The notes under the pieces are model-generated. The model saw nothing but the letters and a program-made list of their open reading frames with translations, ran no database searches and was not told the DNA's origin. From Methanosarcinaceae archaeon (GTDB taxonomy: Archaea; Halobacteriota; Methanosarcinia; Methanosarcinales; Methanosarcinaceae), in assembly GCA_020793555.1 (NCBI GenBank), contig DQIO01000307.1:1-16543 (forward strand): a stretch of DNA of 16,543 nt, read 5' to 3'. The position numbers and the translations under genes were made by a program. Numbering within the stretch: position 1 is the stretch's first letter; the number at the start of each line of letters is the position of its first letter. Positions 15,812 to 16,543 of this stretch are shown here, in pieces.

Positions 15812-16229
15812 ATCGATTTTTCCTCAGTATCTATGAACAATATATCCATACGGGATAGCCTCACCTAACCCCGTATAGAAATTTGAGAAAATGTGAGCAT
15901 ACTATTGATGGCTCCCTGATGATCCATCAATCTGTACCCCCATGTTGCTGAATCATGTGAATGGCCATATAATCATATATTCTTTGATTGTGCTACACAC
16001 TCTTCGTACAGATCTATCATGAACACTTTGAAACTTACCTCCTCTTTGTACAATACAACCCATAGCAGTTGCAGCACTTGTTCATAAGCAAAATAAAAAT
16101 TAATTCAAGAAGCATCTAAGATATATGATGTGGAATTGATATCGAAAAAACCAAAATTCATCGATGGACACATGTGACAAAAGAGGTTGAGAATACATTA
16201 AAACCATTCAATGTACTGTCCCTTCAAAC
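15812..16229. other. Gene-free stretch between the terminator and right repeat arm
   Basis: No normal gene is visible on either strand. It contains a perfect 8-bp hairpin (ATTGATGG 15904-15911 with CCATCAAT 15924-15931) without a T-run. Several short frames are interrupted by stops. It ends in a fragment that may be transposase-derived. It is probably accumulated mobile-element debris. Confidence 0.4.
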
Positions 16230-16233
16230 CTAG
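16129..16233 (+). pseudogene. Possible transposase fragment beside the right repeat arm
   Basis: A stop-free frame of 34 codons without an ATG reads CGIDIEKTKIHRWTHVTKEV then ENTLKPFNVLSLQT, ending in a TAG made by the first bases of the repeat arm. The KIHRWTHV stretch recalls the helix-turn-helix to DDE junction of some archaeal transposases. The similarity is from memory and weak. Confidence 0.2.
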
Positions 16234-16520
16234 TGTTGAGTCAACTATCAAGTGTCTGATTATGAAGATAGATCATATGGCACAATTTCAATTTTCTAAA
16301 CTCCAAGATGACCGATCGGTTTTTACACAGTGCCGTCAGCGCACCGACTTAGGAACACCCTCGGGCAAATTATACGTACATGCTGCGTACATGCGGGTGC
16401 CGATGCTAAAAAGAAAGTCACAGCAATTGACCTAAACTAAAGAAAACGGAACATCAGTTTCCGCTGCAGGCGGCGGATTCCACTGCTGCCAAACCTATAA
16501 CCCCAAATCCAACAATGCAA
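16230..16520 (-). repeat. Right arm of the 291-bp inverted repeat
   Basis: This is the reverse complement of 1-291 with about 18 hand-counted differences and no insertion or deletion. The inner end CTAG is at 16230-16233, and position 16520 pairs with position 1. The region identical to the left arm is 16362-16495. A 74-codon frame at 16211-16435 runs through it but is not protein-like. Beyond 16520 the last 23 bases are not matched in the window. Confidence 0.9.
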
Positions 16521-16543
16521 TTCTCATATCTGCAAATATGACG

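Noticed and set aside
16211..16435. A 74-codon frame running through the right repeat arm
   Set aside because: The composition is not protein-like and it starts outside and crosses into the repeat. The matching frame is not kept in the left arm.

Overview
The window comes from a low-GC archaeon. The evidence is an archaeal uL16 (L10e), an aIF2-beta carrying a C-terminal TRAM domain, archaeal-type TrpRS and PheRS-alpha, a KaiC-like ATPase, and TATA-like boxes ahead of several genes. Two multiheme c-type cytochromes, one with a PGF-CTERM sorting tail, point to the cytochrome-rich Methanosarcinales lineage, possibly an ANME-2 type anaerobic methane oxidiser. No methane-pathway gene is present, so the lineage is an inference.

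Layout. Bases 1-291 and 16230-16520 are arms of one repeat in opposite orientation (about 94% identical by hand count, no gaps). The left arm cuts into a decayed IS21-type istA (292-908). Then come a TatD-like hydrolase (reverse), an NADP-type isocitrate dehydrogenase (forward), and a homocitrate/isopropylmalate synthase family enzyme (reverse) that is probably a (Re)-citrate synthase. The last two genes converge on a shared hairpin. A 12-heme lipoprotein cytochrome follows (4841-5677).

The centre is ordinary information-processing content: L10e and aIF2-beta, then trpS, pheS and an AlkD-like protein further on. Between these sit a KaiC-like ATPase with a radical SAM/SPASM protein 19 bases behind it, and a small unknown reverse-strand protein. 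After an 886-base gene-poor stretch with hairpins and small degraded frames comes an octaheme, tetrathionate-reductase-like cytochrome (14253-15764) with a strong terminator. A gene-free stretch then leads to the right arm.

Working together: the synthase plus isocitrate dehydrogenase would supply the first and third steps of an oxidative route from acetyl-CoA and oxaloacetate to 2-oxoglutarate and NADPH (aconitase is not in the window). The two cytochromes would both act outside the membrane, one lipid-anchored and one anchored through an archaeosortase tail, consistent with extracytoplasmic electron transfer. The best leads are these two cytochromes, the long inverted repeat pair, and the KaiC-radical SAM pair. 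I found no CRISPR array, rRNA or tRNA.
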